A DNA stretch of 64,000 bases from an uncultured Sphingomonadales bacterium (GTDB lineage: Bacteria > Pseudomonadota > Alphaproteobacteria > Sphingomonadales > Sphingomonadaceae), in the NCBI GenBank assembly GCA_903839675.1, contig CAIMDB010000032.1, positions 248,001-312,000 on the forward strand, given 5' to 3'. The notes beneath the pieces are model-generated. The model did not search any database. It was not told where the DNA came from and saw nothing but the letters and a program-made list of their open reading frames with translations. Position 1 is the first letter of the stretch. Each line of letters begins with the position of its first letter. Made by a program: the position numbers and the translations under genes. Of the stretch, positions 55,417 to 64,000 are shown piece after piece.

Positions 55417-56339
55417 GCTTGGGCCTCCGCATCAGCGCGTTTGGCATCAGAGACGATGCGGACAAAAGCGTCGTGCAGGCCGGGGCGCTGCATGGAGAGC
55501 CCGGCAATGCCATGGCCTGCGGAAATGAGGGAGAGGAGCATTGGCTCCGCGCCGCCATCGGGCACGGTGAAGCGCCAAGCCCGCCCATCAAAGCGCGCGT
55601 CAGCCGGGAGGAGGGCGCCCGCTTCGGCGCCCCGGTCACACGGCACATATTGCGCCTGCATCGGCAGGAGCCCGCGCGCGTCGTCTACTGTACCTTCAAA
55701 GCGGCGCTGCCCCCCTGCGATCACGGCGATGCGTTCGCACAGCCGTTCCGCATGGCTCATGACATGGGTGGAAAAGAGGATTGTCGCCCCCCGGTCCCGC
55801 TCTGACCGGACGAGCGCTTCGAGATGCTCCTGATTAACGGGGTCGAGCCCGGAAAAGGGCTCGTCGAGCACAATGAGTTCCGGCTGGTGGACAATGCTGC
55901 CGAGCAACTGGACCAGCTGCGCCATGCCTTTGGACATCTGGCGGATCTTGCGGTCGACCGCATAGCCAAGGCCAGAGGCTTCCATCATCTCGCCTGCGCG
56001 CTTGCGGCCCGTCGCCCAGTCCAGACCGCGCAGCGCGCCCATAAAGGCAATCGCCTCACGCGCTTTCATCGCCGGATATAGCCCGCGTTCTTCGGGAAGA
56101 TACCCGACCCTGTGACTCACCTTGCGGGGGTCGGCATGGCCAAGAAGGGCACGTTCGCCTGCATCAGGATCAATGATACCAAGCACCATGCGCAGCGTCG
56201 TCGTCTTGCCCGCCCCATTGGGGCCAAGCACGCCATAGATCATGCCCTGTGGCACGGAGAGGCTGACCCCGCGCACAGCGGGTGTCCCGCCGAACGTCTT
56301 CACCAACCCTTCTGCCCAAACGGGCCTATCGTCCGTCAA
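55413..56339 (-). CDS. ABC transporter ATP-binding protein (NatA-like)
   Basis: This 308-residue ATPase drives the permease at 54202-55416. It has Walker A G-P-N-G-A-G-K-T-T (near residue 38), the signature M-S-K-G-M-A-Q in place of LSGGQ (near 135), and Walker B L-I-V-L-D-E-P-F-S-G-L-D-P. The C-terminal extension of about 80 residues is typical of the NatA/DrrA group. The start is TTG 56339, with GAGGGA upstream; no ATG is in a better position. queG diverges. Confidence 0.88.
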   Translation of the reverse strand: MTDDRPVWAEGLVKTFGGTPAVRGVSLSVPQGMIYGVLGPNGAGKTTTLRMVLGIIDPDAGERALLGHADPRKVSHRVGYLPEERGLYPAMKAREAIAFMGALRGLDWATGRKRAGEMMEASGLGYAVDRKIRQMSKGMAQLVQLLGSIVHQPELIVLDEPFSGLDPVNQEHLEALVRSERDRGATILFSTHVMSHAERLCERIAVIAGGQRRFEGTVDDARGLLPMQAQYVPCDRGAEAGALLPADARFDGRAWRFTVPDGGAEPMLLSLISAGHGIAGLSMQRPGLHDAFVRIVSDAKRADAEAQA

Positions 56340-56384
56340 CGTCGCATTCCCTCGCCGTTCGTTGCGTGGTAGCGACCACAGACC

Positions 56385-57443
56385 ATGCCTAGCAAGCCTT
56401 CCCCTACAAAAGCGCTAACATCGATCGATGTGAAGGCCGAGGCCGCACGGCTCGGTTTTGTCGCCTGTGGCATCACCCATGCAGCCCATGATTTCGGCCC
56501 GCGCCTGCGGGATTGGCTGGCGGCGGGGTCACATGGCCAGATGGGCTGGATGGAGGACCGCGCCGACCAAAGGGCAGGGCCACAGGCGCTTTGGCCCGAG
56601 GCGCGCTCCGTCATCATGCTGGGGATGAGTTACGCCCCGACGGTCGATCCGCTGGCGCTGGCCGACGTGCGGGACCGCGGGCGCATCTCGGTCTATGCGC
56701 AGGGGCAGGATTATCACGATGTGGTGAAGAAGGCGCTGAAGGCGCTTGCCCGCTGGATGGTGGAGCAAGCGCCCAATGACCTGAAAGTCTTCGTCGATAC
56801 AGCGCCTGTGATGGAAAAACCGCTGGCCGGGCAGGCTGGCCTTGGCTGGCAGGGCAAGCATACCAACCTCGTCAGCCGCGACCATGGCAGCTGGCTGTTC
56901 CTGGGATCAATCTACACGACGCTCGATCTGGATTCGGATGCTGCCTCTGTCGACACCTGCGGCAGCTGCACCGCCTGCCAGACGGCCTGCCCAACCGATG
57001 CCTTCCCGGCACCGTATCGGCTCGATGCACGGCGCTGCATCTCCTATCTCACCATCGAGCATAAGGGGCCGATCCCGCACGAGTTCCGCCGCGCGATGGG
57101 CAATCGCATTTATGGCTGCGACGATTGTCTGGCCGTCTGTCCTTGGAATAAGTTTGCGGAGGCCGCGTCCGCCAACAAGGCTTTTGCTGCGCGGGCCGAA
57201 CTGGCCATGCCGCGCTTGGCCGATCTTCTCGCGCTTGATGATGCGGCGTTCCGGCGGGTGTTTTCAGGATCACCGATTAAGCGGATTGGCCGGGACCGGA
57301 TGGTCCGCAATGCTGCAATTGCCGCGGGCAATAGCGGGGATCAGGCACTGGCCGCGCCGCTCGGGATGCTGGTCCATGATGCGGATGAGACGGTGCGCGA
57401 GGCGGCCTTTTGGGCCTTGGCGGAGCTTAGCGCGTCCGCCTGA
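56385..57443 (+). CDS. queG: Epoxyqueuosine reductase
   Basis: This 352-residue B12-dependent reductase makes queuosine from epoxyqueuosine in tRNA. The catalytic Asp lies in F-V-D-T-A-P (D138). Two [4Fe-4S] clusters are held by [12 protein letters not shown] (C192-C202) and C-D-D-C-L-A-V-C-P (C245-C252). HEAT-like repeats end the chain. Its end overlaps the convergent hypothetical gene by 17 nt. Confidence 0.95.
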   Translation: MPSKPSPTKALTSIDVKAEAARLGFVACGITHAAHDFGPRLRDWLAAGSHGQMGWMEDRADQRAGPQALWPEARSVIMLGMSYAPTVDPLALADVRDRGRISVYAQGQDYHDVVKKALKALARWMVEQAPNDLKVFVDTAPVMEKPLAGQAGLGWQGKHTNLVSRDHGSWLFLGSIYTTLDLDSDAASVDTCGSCTACQTACPTDAFPAPYRLDARRCISYLTIEHKGPIPHEFRRAMGNRIYGCDDCLAVCPWNKFAEAASANKAFAARAELAMPRLADLLALDDAAFRRVFSGSPIKRIGRDRMVRNAAIAAGNSGDQALAAPLGMLVHDADETVREAAFWALAELSASA

Positions 57444-57891
57444 GAGCGGAGATGCAGCTGTTTCGCTCCGCATCGCGGCCATCGGACACCCGGGCGGTCA
57501 CAAAGCTGACGACAGGCTCTTTGCCCTCAGCAGGGGCATAGAGATAGACATCCAAAATACAGTCATTGCTTGCGAACTGCAGCTTGCGCGCGGCGCCTTC
57601 GAGGACATCCTGCACGGGTTGCCCGAACAGTTGTATGAGCGCACGGGCATCCTTGCCCATGACGCGGTCAAGCTCGCTCATAGAGCGGGGGGCTTCAGCA
57701 GGCGGTGTTCTGGTTTGCGGCTTCGCTGCCGGTTTGGCCTGAGGCGTTGCTTGCGGCTTTTTTTGCGCTTGGGCCTGCTTTTCCTGCGCCCGCAATTCCC
57801 AAAGGGGGGTCGCTGCGGCCAAGGGTTGGCCAAGGATAAGCGCGATCCCAAGGCTGGTTAGCAATTTGGGGAAGGAACAAATCCGTTGCAT
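57427..57891 (-). CDS. Small exported protein of unknown function
   Basis: This 154-residue protein has a signal peptide (residues 1-26, ending P-L-A-A-A), a Pro/Ala/Lys/Gln-rich linker (about 35-68), and a C-terminal domain of about 75 residues with two Cys ([10 protein letters not shown] and N-S-C-I-S-A-L-R). The pattern L-F-G-Q-P...L-Q-F...C-x-L-D-V-Y-L-Y recurs in small exported sphingomonad proteins. No function is known to me. ATG 57891; the upstream Shine-Dalgarno is poor. The phospholipase D gene precedes it by 31 nt. Confidence 0.7.
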   Translation of the reverse strand: MQRICSFPKLLTSLGIALILGQPLAAATPLWELRAQEKQAQAQKKPQATPQAKPAAKPQTRTPPAEAPRSMSELDRVMGKDARALIQLFGQPVQDVLEGAARKLQFASNDCILDVYLYAPAEGKEPVVSFVTARVSDGRDAERNSCISALRRTR

Positions 57892-57922
57892 CACAGGCAA
57901 TTGGTCCAGATGGCCTGTGGCG

Positions 57923-59125
57923 TCAACTCTCCGGTGGCCGGGCAGGTCGCAGCCGCCACTGCCTGCGGTCCGGCCCAATGTTGAAGCGCCGCGCGATCGT
58001 ATAGTCGATGGTGGAAAACAAAAACCAGGCCAGGAACCAGCGCAGGCGGCGGAACGGTCCGGACACGTGCTTTAGCCAGTCGCTCGTGATCTCTTGGGCT
58101 TCGGCCATTTCTTTCTGACAGAAGTCCCGCATTTGTTTGGCGAATTTTGCATCCTCGATCCGCAGCATGATCTCCAGATTGATGAAGATGCTTCGCGCGT
58201 CGTAATTGGCCGACCCGATATAGGTGACATCGTCCGCCACGATCAGCTTCATGTGGAGCCTTGCCGCGCGATATTCATAGATTTTGGTGCCGCGCCGCAA
58301 CAGCAGGCCATAGCAATGGCGGGCAGCGCCGATGGTGGTGGTGTTGTCGGACAAAGCGGCTGTCATTAGACGCGCCTCGCCGCGGCGGGCCGCGCGGCCA
58401 AGGCGGCGTAGAAAGGTGAATTCAGGCGCGAAATAGGCTTGGATCATGTCGACCGTCTTTGCTGCATCAAGGTCGGCACGCAGGGCGCGGGCATAGGGGC
58501 TCAAACGCTCAAACGGCCCGCCAAGCTTCCATTGGAGGGCGCCTGTATGATCACTTCCGGCTGCGATCAGTCCCTGCAGCCGCCGGATGCTCTGCTTGTG
58601 GCTTCGCATCCAGACCTGCAGGGCATCGACATAGATGGTCAGGTCGGTGGCCTTTTGTCCCTCGATCAGCAGGGACAGGTCGTGCCAGGGCGGCGTGTCT
58701 GTCTGCCGGAAATAGTCTTCGGCGATGTTGGCGCCGCCCACCAGCGCGCGCTTGCCATCGGCGATCAGGATCTTTTGGTGATTGCGCAGCAAATAGCGTC
58801 GCCCCATGCGCGGGAGGAAGCGGTCGATCCGCGCGCCTGCCTCCTGCAGCGGGTCGAGAAAGGACTCGGACAGGGGGGAACTGCCGAATCCGTCGAGGAG
58901 GAGCGTGACAGCCACGCCCCGGTTGCAGGCGTCGATCAGTGATTCGCGGACAGTCCTGCCCACCGCATCATCCGCGAAGATATAATAGCAGAGCCGCAGG
59001 CTCTCTTGCGCACCGTCAATGAGCGCCAGAAGCCGCGAAAGCCGCGCCTCAGCGTCCACAATCACCGTCAGCCGGTGGCTCTCCACGGTGACGATGTCGA
59101 AAGCTTGGGGCAAAGGCTGGCTCAC
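57923..59125 (-). CDS. Phospholipase D-like / cardiolipin synthase family protein
   Basis: This enzyme of about 400 residues has two HKD motifs: N-H-Q-K-I-L-I-A-D...G-G-A-N-I and L-H-M-K-L-I-V-A-D...G-S-A-N-Y-D. Both belong to the phospholipase D superfamily, with cardiolipin synthase as the closest known function. A C-terminal hydrophobic segment (F-L-A-W-F-L-F-S) could be a membrane anchor. The start is uncertain: GTG 59125 (AAAGG 4 nt upstream) is my choice, TTG 59161 the longer option. Divergent from rpoZ. Confidence 0.85.
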   Translation of the reverse strand: MSQPLPQAFDIVTVESHRLTVIVDAEARLSRLLALIDGAQESLRLCYYIFADDAVGRTVRESLIDACNRGVAVTLLLDGFGSSPLSESFLDPLQEAGARIDRFLPRMGRRYLLRNHQKILIADGKRALVGGANIAEDYFRQTDTPPWHDLSLLIEGQKATDLTIYVDALQVWMRSHKQSIRRLQGLIAAGSDHTGALQWKLGGPFERLSPYARALRADLDAAKTVDMIQAYFAPEFTFLRRLGRAARRGEARLMTAALSDNTTTIGAARHCYGLLLRRGTKIYEYRAARLHMKLIVADDVTYIGSANYDARSIFINLEIMLRIEDAKFAKQMRDFCQKEMAEAQEITSDWLKHVSGPFRRLRWFLAWFLFSTIDYTIARRFNIGPDRRQWRLRPARPPES

Positions 59126-59212
59126 CGCGCCTTTAAGGCCAAATTCTTGACACGGATGCAAGCGACTGTTAGCTGCACCGCTTTCCCGACATACCGATTA
59201 TGGAGGCGCTCG

Positions 59213-59557
59213 ATGGCGCGCGTTACTGTTGAAGATTGCGTGGACAAGGTTTCCAACCGGTTTGATCTGGTTCTGGTCGCCGCGCAGCGTGCCCGCCAGA
59301 TTTCGGGTGGCGCAGAGCTGACGGTCGATCGCGACCGCGATAAGAACCCGGTCGTCGCCTTGCGTGAGATTGCCGATGAAACGGTTCTGCCGGATGAGTT
59401 GCAGGAATGCATCGTGTCGAGCCTCCAGCGCGTGCGCATCGACGATGAAGTCGAATCAGATGAAATGACCTCGCTGTCGAGCGCGGCTGAGGCCCTTCGC
59501 CTCACCGCTGCTGCTCCGCCGCGCAATCAGAATCTCGGCGGCGATTACGACGGCTAA
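59213..59557 (+). CDS. rpoZ: RNA polymerase omega subunit
   Basis: This 114-residue omega subunit begins M-A-R-V-T-V-E-D-C and has [17 protein letters not shown], the conserved core that clamps the beta' C-terminus. GGAGG at 59202-59206 supports ATG 59213. It stands alone; a bidirectional terminator follows. spoT does not follow it here. Confidence 0.95.
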   Translation: MARVTVEDCVDKVSNRFDLVLVAAQRARQISGGAELTVDRDRDKNPVVALREIADETVLPDELQECIVSSLQRVRIDDEVESDEMTSLSSAAEALRLTAAAPPRNQNLGGDYDG

Positions 59558-59580
59558 ACCCGTCCTTCGTTGATCGAAAC

Positions 59581-59617
59581 AAAAAGGCCCGGCCGCTAGA
59601 TGCGCCGGGCCTTTTTT
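59581..59617. terminator. Bidirectional terminator between rpoZ and the HxlR gene
   Basis: AAAAAGGCCCGGC (59581-59593) pairs with GCCGGGCCTTTTT (59604-59616) around a 10-nt loop, giving A-runs and T-runs on both sides. It serves rpoZ on the plus strand and the HxlR gene on the minus strand. Confidence 0.92.
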
Positions 59618-59640
59618 GTTGGGTGTTGAAAAGGGTCAGG

Positions 59641-60126
59641 TCAGGCGACGGCTTGCAACCGCGGCATTTCGAGCGGCTTGATTTCGTGGGTATGCTTCCA
59701 GCACATATCGCCCAGCTGCAATTCCCGACCGTCATGGGAGAGGATGCTGACCTTGCGGATCGGCTGTTCATCGCGCGTGTCGACCAGCACCGGCGTTGAG
59801 GGCATGCCGGTTTCCCACACTTCGCCCCACTGACGCAAAGCAAGCATGGCGGGCAGAAGGGCCGCACCCTTTTCCGTCAGACGATATTCAATCTTGCGCC
59901 GGTCATCGGGCATGGGTTCACGCGCCAGAATGCCATGGTCAACAAGGCGGCCCAGACGGTTGGCGAGGATATTGCGCGCAATGCCCAGCGTGGACTGGAA
60001 TTCCTCAAAATGGTGCAGGCCGTTAAAGGCCGCCCGCAGAATGAGAAATGACCAGCGTTCCCCCATCGACTCCAGCGCCGCCGGCAGTCCGCAATCCAAA
60101 CACAGGTCTTCTTTCAGTTCACCCAT
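59641..60126 (-). CDS. HxlR-family transcriptional regulator
   Basis: This 161-residue winged-helix protein shows the HxlR pattern: C-x-x-C-G-L-P near the start, E-R-W-S-F-L-I-L-R (helix 1), I-A-R-N-I-L-A-N-R-L (recognition helix) and Y-R-L-T-E-K-G (wing). A C-terminal extension of about 60 residues is present. The 148-bp gap to the next gene holds AGTTGCAACT, a candidate operator for this or the divergent gene. Confidence 0.88.
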   Translation of the reverse strand: MGELKEDLCLDCGLPAALESMGERWSFLILRAAFNGLHHFEEFQSTLGIARNILANRLGRLVDHGILAREPMPDDRRKIEYRLTEKGAALLPAMLALRQWGEVWETGMPSTPVLVDTRDEQPIRKVSILSHDGRELQLGDMCWKHTHEIKPLEMPRLQAVA

Positions 60127-60206
60127 TTGATTTTTCGACCCTTCATCCCATCTTGTAGCGGTAGGCTACCCCAAATTTGCCGCAACGCAAAATAATTTAA
60201 GTTTCG

Positions 60207-60216
60207 AGTTGCAACT
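60207..60216. promoter_or_regulatory. Palindrome in HxlR / Cys-protein intergenic region
   Basis: AGTTGCAACT is a perfect 10-bp palindrome, and GCAACTT recurs at 60211-60217 and 60245-60251. It lies 68 bp before the small exported Cys-protein gene and 80 bp before the HxlR gene start. It could bind an HxlR dimer; this is inference. Confidence 0.4.
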
Positions 60217-60274
60217 TGCAATCTAATTGAGTAGGTAGTGATTCGCAACTTAAAAAACGAAAGGACCTCCCCTT

Positions 60275-60592
60275 ATGCGTACTCTCATCGCGCTTGCAGC
60301 CCTCGCCACATCCGCCTCGCTGTTTGCAGGTTCTGCGACCGAAGCGTTCGCCGGCACCCCCGGCTATCGCCTCGTCCCCGCAACCGCCTTTAGCGCCGCC
60401 AACACCGTCGTCGCCCGTGACGTTCTTTGGAAGTGCGCAGGCGAAGCCTGCGTTGCCACCAAGGCCACCAGCCGTCCGGCAATCGTCTGTGCTTCTGCAG
60501 CCCGTGAAATCGGCAAGATCTCGGCCTTCTCGGCCAACGGCAAGGACTTTTCGGCGGAAGAACTCGCCAAGTGCAACGAAAAGGCCCGCTAA
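60275..60592 (+). CDS. Small exported CC_3452-like protein
   Basis: This 105-residue exported protein has a signal peptide (residues 1-26) and the pattern D-V-L-W-K-C-x4-C...R-P-A-I-V-C...L-A-K-C-N that I associate with the CC_3452 family of Caulobacter and sphingomonads. Four Cys suggest two disulfides. Function unknown. AAAGGA lies upstream of ATG 60275. A terminator follows. Confidence 0.8.
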   Translation: MRTLIALAALATSASLFAGSATEAFAGTPGYRLVPATAFSAANTVVARDVLWKCAGEACVATKATSRPAIVCASAAREIGKISAFSANGKDFSAEELAKCNEKAR

Positions 60593-60673
60593 ACCAAGCG
60601 ACCACAGATACGCGATACCACAGACATAACCCCGCCCGACGACACTCCCTCATCTCCCGTCGGGCATTTGAAA

Positions 60674-60717
60674 GGCAGCCGCGCAGGTATCCCCCGCACG
60701 GCTGCCTCTTTGTTTTT
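60674..60717 (+). terminator. Terminator after the CC_3452-like gene
   Basis: GGCAGCCG (60674-60681) and CGGCTGCC (60699-60706) form an 8-bp stem, with GC/GC extending it past a mismatch, followed by TCTTTGTTTTT. A second, weaker 7-bp stem (CCCGACG/CGTCGGG) lies just upstream. Confidence 0.8.
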
Positions 60718-60882
60718 GGGGCAGGTCTGCCGGCGCAGGAATGGCAGCGCCTGTCATGATCAAGTCATGCCAAAATGGCATTAATCGAATCGCGACCCAG
60801 GAGTGTCGAATTCGAAAAGAGTGTCGGCACCCCAAATAACTCGGCGTCCCGTGCTGCCCCGCCCGGGGCGCCGATTTCGCTT

Positions 60883-61341
60883 CTAAAGGCTTTCGCCGCG
60901 CAACACAGGCATCGCCTGCGCATCAAAGGCGGCAAAGCGCTCTCTCACCCCATCCGGTATCGGCTTTGGGCTATGCGTTTCCAGATCAACATTGACCTGA
61001 ACCTCGGTCACCCGTGCGCGCAGATCCTCTCCACCGGTTCCGGCGCCGTGCAGTTCCATCAGGATCGTCATTGACGTCGTCCCAAACCGCTCAATCCGGC
61101 ACCAGATATCAATGAGTTCATCGGCAACGATAGGCTTGCGGTACGTGACATCGGCATGGGCCACGTGGAAATCCATCGGTCCTGCTCCGCCTTCACCGCG
61201 GAAGTCGACAGCGCGCCAATATTCGGTCAGGCCGACGTCCCCATAATCGAGATATCGCGCGTTGAAGACGACCTTTTGCGGGTCCACTTCAGACCAGCGC
61301 ACACGAAACCGATAGCAAAAGGCAAAGCCGGGGACGCCCAT
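60883..61341 (-). CDS. Acyl-CoA thioesterase, hotdog fold (4HBT)
   Basis: This 152-residue hotdog-fold enzyme has the catalytic region R-W-S-E-V-D-P-Q-K-V-V-F-N-A-R-Y-L-D-Y (D20), typical of the YbgC/FadM group that hydrolyses acyl-CoA. It lies 5 nt downstream of the aminotransferase gene, so cotranscription is likely. The acyl chain is not known. Confidence 0.9.
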   Translation of the reverse strand: MGVPGFAFCYRFRVRWSEVDPQKVVFNARYLDYGDVGLTEYWRAVDFRGEGGAGPMDFHVAHADVTYRKPIVADELIDIWCRIERFGTTSMTILMELHGAGTGGEDLRARVTEVQVNVDLETHSPKPIPDGVRERFAAFDAQAMPVLRGESL

Positions 61342-61346
61342 GGGAT

Positions 61347-62555
61347 TTAGTCCGCTTTGCCGGCAGGGGCGTTCACGCCCATGGATTGCAGATACTTGCG
61401 GATGTTGCGCGCGGCCTGACGCAGGCGTTGTTCATTTTCCACCATCGCGATGCGGACATAGCCTTCGCCATCCTCACCATAGCCAACGCCCGCGGCGACC
61501 GCGACCTTGGCTTCGGTCAGCAATTGCTTCGAGAATTCAAGGCTCCCCATGTCCTTCAACGCCGGTGGCAAGGGCGCCCAGGCAAACATAGAGGCTTTGG
61601 GGCTGGGGATGTCCCACCCGGCACGGCCAAAGGATTCGACCATCACGTCGCGGCGCTTTTGATACAGCTCGCGGTTGGCGGCAACGATATCCTGCGGGCC
61701 GTTGAGCGCGGCGCAGGCGGCGGCCTGAATGGGGGTGAATGCCCCATAGTCGAGATAGGACTTCACGCGCTTCAGCGCGGCGATGAGCTGCTTGTTGCCG
61801 ACCGCAAAGCCCACACGCCAACCGGCCATTGAGAAGGTTTTGGACATGGACGTAAATTCGATGGCCACATCCTTCGCACCGGGCACTTCGAGGATGGAGC
61901 GCGTCGGGTTGCCGTCAAAATAGAGTTCCGAATAGGCAAGGTCGGAAATGATCCAGACCTTGTTCTCCTTCGCCCAGGCGACGAGCCGTTCATAGAAGGC
62001 AAGGTCGACCGTCTCTGCCGTCGGATTGGACGGATAGTTCACGATCAGCACCGAAGGCCGCGGCACTGAATAGCGCATCGCTCGCTCCAGCGATTCCCAA
62101 TAACGCTCATCCGGCGTGGTCGGGACAGAGCGGATCGTGGCGCCCGCAATGATGAAACCGAAGGTGTGGATGGGGTAGCTGGGGTTTGGTGCCAGCACGA
62201 CATCGCCGGGTGCGGTGATCGCGGTCGCAAGGCTCGACAGGCCTTCCTTGGAGCCCATCGTCATGACGACTTCGGTTTCGGGATCGGCATCGACACCGAA
62301 GCGGCGGGCATAATAATTGGCCTGTGCGCGACGGATGCCGGGGATACCGGACGAGGCCGAATAGCCGTGTGCATCGGGCTTCATCGCGACTTCACAAAGC
62401 TTTTCAATCACATGCGCAGGTGGCGGCAAATCAGGGTTGCCCATGCCGAGGTCGATAATGTCCTGTCCGTCCGCACGGGCCGCGGCACGCATCGCATTGA
62501 CTTCAGCAATGACGTAGGGCGGCAGGCGCTTCATGCGGTAGAATTCTTCGGACAT
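61347..62555 (-). CDS. Class I/II PLP-dependent aminotransferase (alanine/LL-DAP type)
   Basis: This 402-residue aminotransferase resembles AlaC and DapL-type enzymes. The PLP lysine is in S-M-S-K-T-F-S-M-A-G-W-R-V-G-F. Other conserved parts are L-G-M-G-N-P-D-L-P near residue 39, N-Y-P-S-N-P-T-A near 180 and S-D-L-A-Y-S-E near 210. I chose ATG 62555 with GAAAGAAG upstream; a reading from 62654 would add 33 low-quality residues. Alanine synthesis is the likelier role. The PHA synthase gene diverges 80 nt away. Confidence 0.9.
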   Translation of the reverse strand: MSEEFYRMKRLPPYVIAEVNAMRAAARADGQDIIDLGMGNPDLPPPAHVIEKLCEVAMKPDAHGYSASSGIPGIRRAQANYYARRFGVDADPETEVVMTMGSKEGLSSLATAITAPGDVVLAPNPSYPIHTFGFIIAGATIRSVPTTPDERYWESLERAMRYSVPRPSVLIVNYPSNPTAETVDLAFYERLVAWAKENKVWIISDLAYSELYFDGNPTRSILEVPGAKDVAIEFTSMSKTFSMAGWRVGFAVGNKQLIAALKRVKSYLDYGAFTPIQAAACAALNGPQDIVAANRELYQKRRDVMVESFGRAGWDIPSPKASMFAWAPLPPALKDMGSLEFSKQLLTEAKVAVAAGVGYGEDGEGYVRIAMVENEQRLRQAARNIRKYLQSMGVNAPAGKAD

Positions 62556-62635
62556 TGGCTTCTTTCGGTTGACGGATTTCGGCGCTATGCCATCCAAAGG
62601 GCGCTGCCGCAACTCAGGCCCGACGGGGTGAATCG

Positions 62636-64000
62636 ATGACGTTTGAACCGCCAAAGCCTGAACTCCCGGTCGATCCGCAAGCCGCCTACCACCAGATGAT
62701 GGACATGCTGGGCCAGATGCTCGCCCCCATTGCGCAGGTTATGGAGACGCAGGCGCCGCAAAAGGACCGGCGTTTTCAGGGTGCGGAATGGGATCATCCG
62801 CTCTTCGCGCTGGTGCGGCAGGGCTATGCCACCATGTCCGATCACATGATGTCGCTTGTCGATGCGGCGCCTGTGACGGACGATCAAGAACGCGCAAAGC
62901 TGCGCTTTGCAATGCGCACGGTTGTTGATGCGATGAGCCCCGCCAACTCCCCCTTCACCAATCCCCTCGCGCTGCAAAAGGCCCTGGAGACGAACGGCGC
63001 GAGCCTTGTGACCGGCATGCAGCACATGATGGCGGACCTGCAAAGCGGGCAGCTGACGCATACGGACCCGCAAGCCTTCAAGCTGGGGGAGAATATCGCG
63101 ACGACGCCGGGCAAGGTCGTCTACCAGACGCCGCTCTTCCAACTGATCCAATATGCGCCTGCCACCGAGACCGTGCTGGCAACCCCGCTCCTCATCTTCC
63201 CGCCCTGGATCAATCGCTTCTACATCCTCGATCTGACGCCGCAGAAAAGCTTCATCAAATGGTGCGTCGATCAGGGCATCACGGTATTCGTCGTCTCTTG
63301 GAAGTCGGCGGATGCCTCGATGGCGGACACGACATGGGACGATTACATCGCCGCGCAGATGGAGGCGATCGACACGGTACGCGATCTGCTGGGCGTCGAG
63401 GCGGTCCACACCATCGGCTATTGCGTGGCAGGCACAACACTGGCGGCGACCCTTGCCGTGCTGGCGGCCAAGGGGCAGGCGGATAAGGTCAAGTCGGCCA
63501 CCTTTTTCACCGCGCAAGTGGACTTCGCCAAGGCAGGCGAGTTGCTCAATTTCGTCGACGAGGCGCAGATCAAGATGGTCGAGGGCATGGCGACCGACGG
63601 TTATCTCGACGGGCGCTTTCTTGCGGCGACCTTCAATCTGTTGCGCGGCAATGACCTCATTTGGAGCACGGTCGCCAAAAACTATCTGATGGGGGAACCC
63701 TATCCCGCGTTTGATCTGCTCCACTGGAATGGCGACGTCACCAACCTGCCCGCCAAATGGCATAAGAGCTATTTGTGCGATCTCTATCGCGACAATCTGC
63801 TGTCGAAACCCGGTGCGCTATCGGCGCTGGGCGTGCCGATTGATCTGACCAAGGTGAAGACCCCCAGCTTCATTCAGGCCGGCCGCGAAGACCATATCGC
63901 GCCTGCCGAAAGCGTCTGGGAACTGCGCAACCAGTTCAGCGGAGACAACACTTTCCTCCTTGCTGGATCGGGCCATATCGCGGGTGTGGTGAACCCGCCC
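62636..64000 (+). CDS. phaC: Class I poly(3-hydroxyalkanoate) synthase, cut by window end
   Basis: 455 codons are in the window and the gene continues beyond base 64000. The lipase-like box is G-Y-C-V-A-G-T with catalytic Cys263; the usual form has G-G in place of A-G. Asp419 (G-R-E-D-H-I-A-P) and His447 (G-S-G-H-I-A-G-V-V-N-P-P) complete the triad. It polymerises hydroxyacyl-CoA into PHA granules. GGGGTG precedes ATG 62636. The N-terminal part is shorter than in many class I enzymes. Confidence 0.93.
   Translation, partial: MTFEPPKPELPVDPQAAYHQMMDMLGQMLAPIAQVMETQAPQKDRRFQGAEWDHPLFALVRQGYATMSDHMMSLVDAAPVTDDQERAKLRFAMRTVVDAMSPANSPFTNPLALQKALETNGASLVTGMQHMMADLQSGQLTHTDPQAFKLGENIATTPGKVVYQTPLFQLIQYAPATETVLATPLLIFPPWINRFYILDLTPQKSFIKWCVDQGITVFVVSWKSADASMADTTWDDYIAAQMEAIDTVRDLLGVEAVHTIGYCVAGTTLAATLAVLAAKGQADKVKSATFFTAQVDFAKAGELLNFVDEAQIKMVEGMATDGYLDGRFLAATFNLLRGNDLIWSTVAKNYLMGEPYPAFDLLHWNGDVTNLPAKWHKSYLCDLYRDNLLSKPGALSALGVPIDLTKVKTPSFIQAGREDHIAPAESVWELRNQFSGDNTFLLAGSGHIAGVVNPP

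Overview
The window is a dense, GC-rich chromosomal segment from an alphaproteobacterium. It is most likely a member of the Sphingomonadales (Sphingopyxis/Sphingorhabdus/Novosphingobium-like). Pointers are a Sphingomonas-type alkaline phosphatase with a Thr nucleophile, a CYP153 P450, a TonB-dependent receptor, an FnrL-type regulator with TTGAC/T-N4-GTCAA boxes next to a cbb3 oxidase cluster, a candidate EcfG-type promoter, and small conserved hypotheticals of the kind found in sphingomonads. Most genes are core functions. I see no insertion sequence, integrase, CRISPR array or prophage. Adjacent genes often overlap by 4 nt (ATGA/GTGA), and three convergent pairs overlap by the same TTAG.

Left part (1-10.9 kb): the tail of an AraC-type regulator, a sterol-desaturase-family membrane hydroxylase, recQ, then a tightly packed string (DUF442 phosphatase-like protein, unknown membrane protein, second sterol desaturase, GMC oxidoreductase). 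Next come a convergent DsbD-type reductase, an exported alkaline phosphatase and an exported beta-helix protein. Respiration block (11.0-22.8 kb): fnrL, ccoNOQPGHIS and a small exported Cys-rich protein coupled to ccoS, then ompW, a universal stress protein and hemN. FNR boxes precede ccoN and lie between usp and hemN, so this reads as a micro-oxic regulon.

Storage block (22.8-39.3 kb): ppk1-ppx (polyphosphate), the six-gene operon glgP-glgB-glgC-glgA-pgm-glgX on the minus strand, and divergent malQ. A PHA synthase begins at the right edge, so the window covers three storage polymers. Next to malQ is a coupled trio encoding a flippase-like membrane protein, a DUF2141 protein and a GT4 glycosyltransferase.

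Right part (42-64 kb): a GlsB/YeaQ stress membrane protein, a TonB receptor behind a nested palindrome, tRNA-Ala(CGC), a CurA-like reductase, a lipoprotein, and an unusual short transcript candidate at 47380-47568. The candidate has a near-maximal Shine-Dalgarno sequence, a 15-codon ORF, a distal anti-SD and a terminator hairpin. After it come phhA, gyrB, a fatty acyl-CoA ligase, an orphan CYP153, a NatAB-like ABC exporter, queG, a small exported protein, a phospholipase D/cardiolipin synthase, rpoZ, an HxlR regulator, a small exported Cys protein, a thioesterase-aminotransferase pair and phaC (cut by the window end).

Most likely to be new are the 47.4 kb riboregulator-like element, the Cys-rich protein at the end of the cco operon, the DUF442/desaturase/GMC string and the GT/DUF2141/flippase trio.
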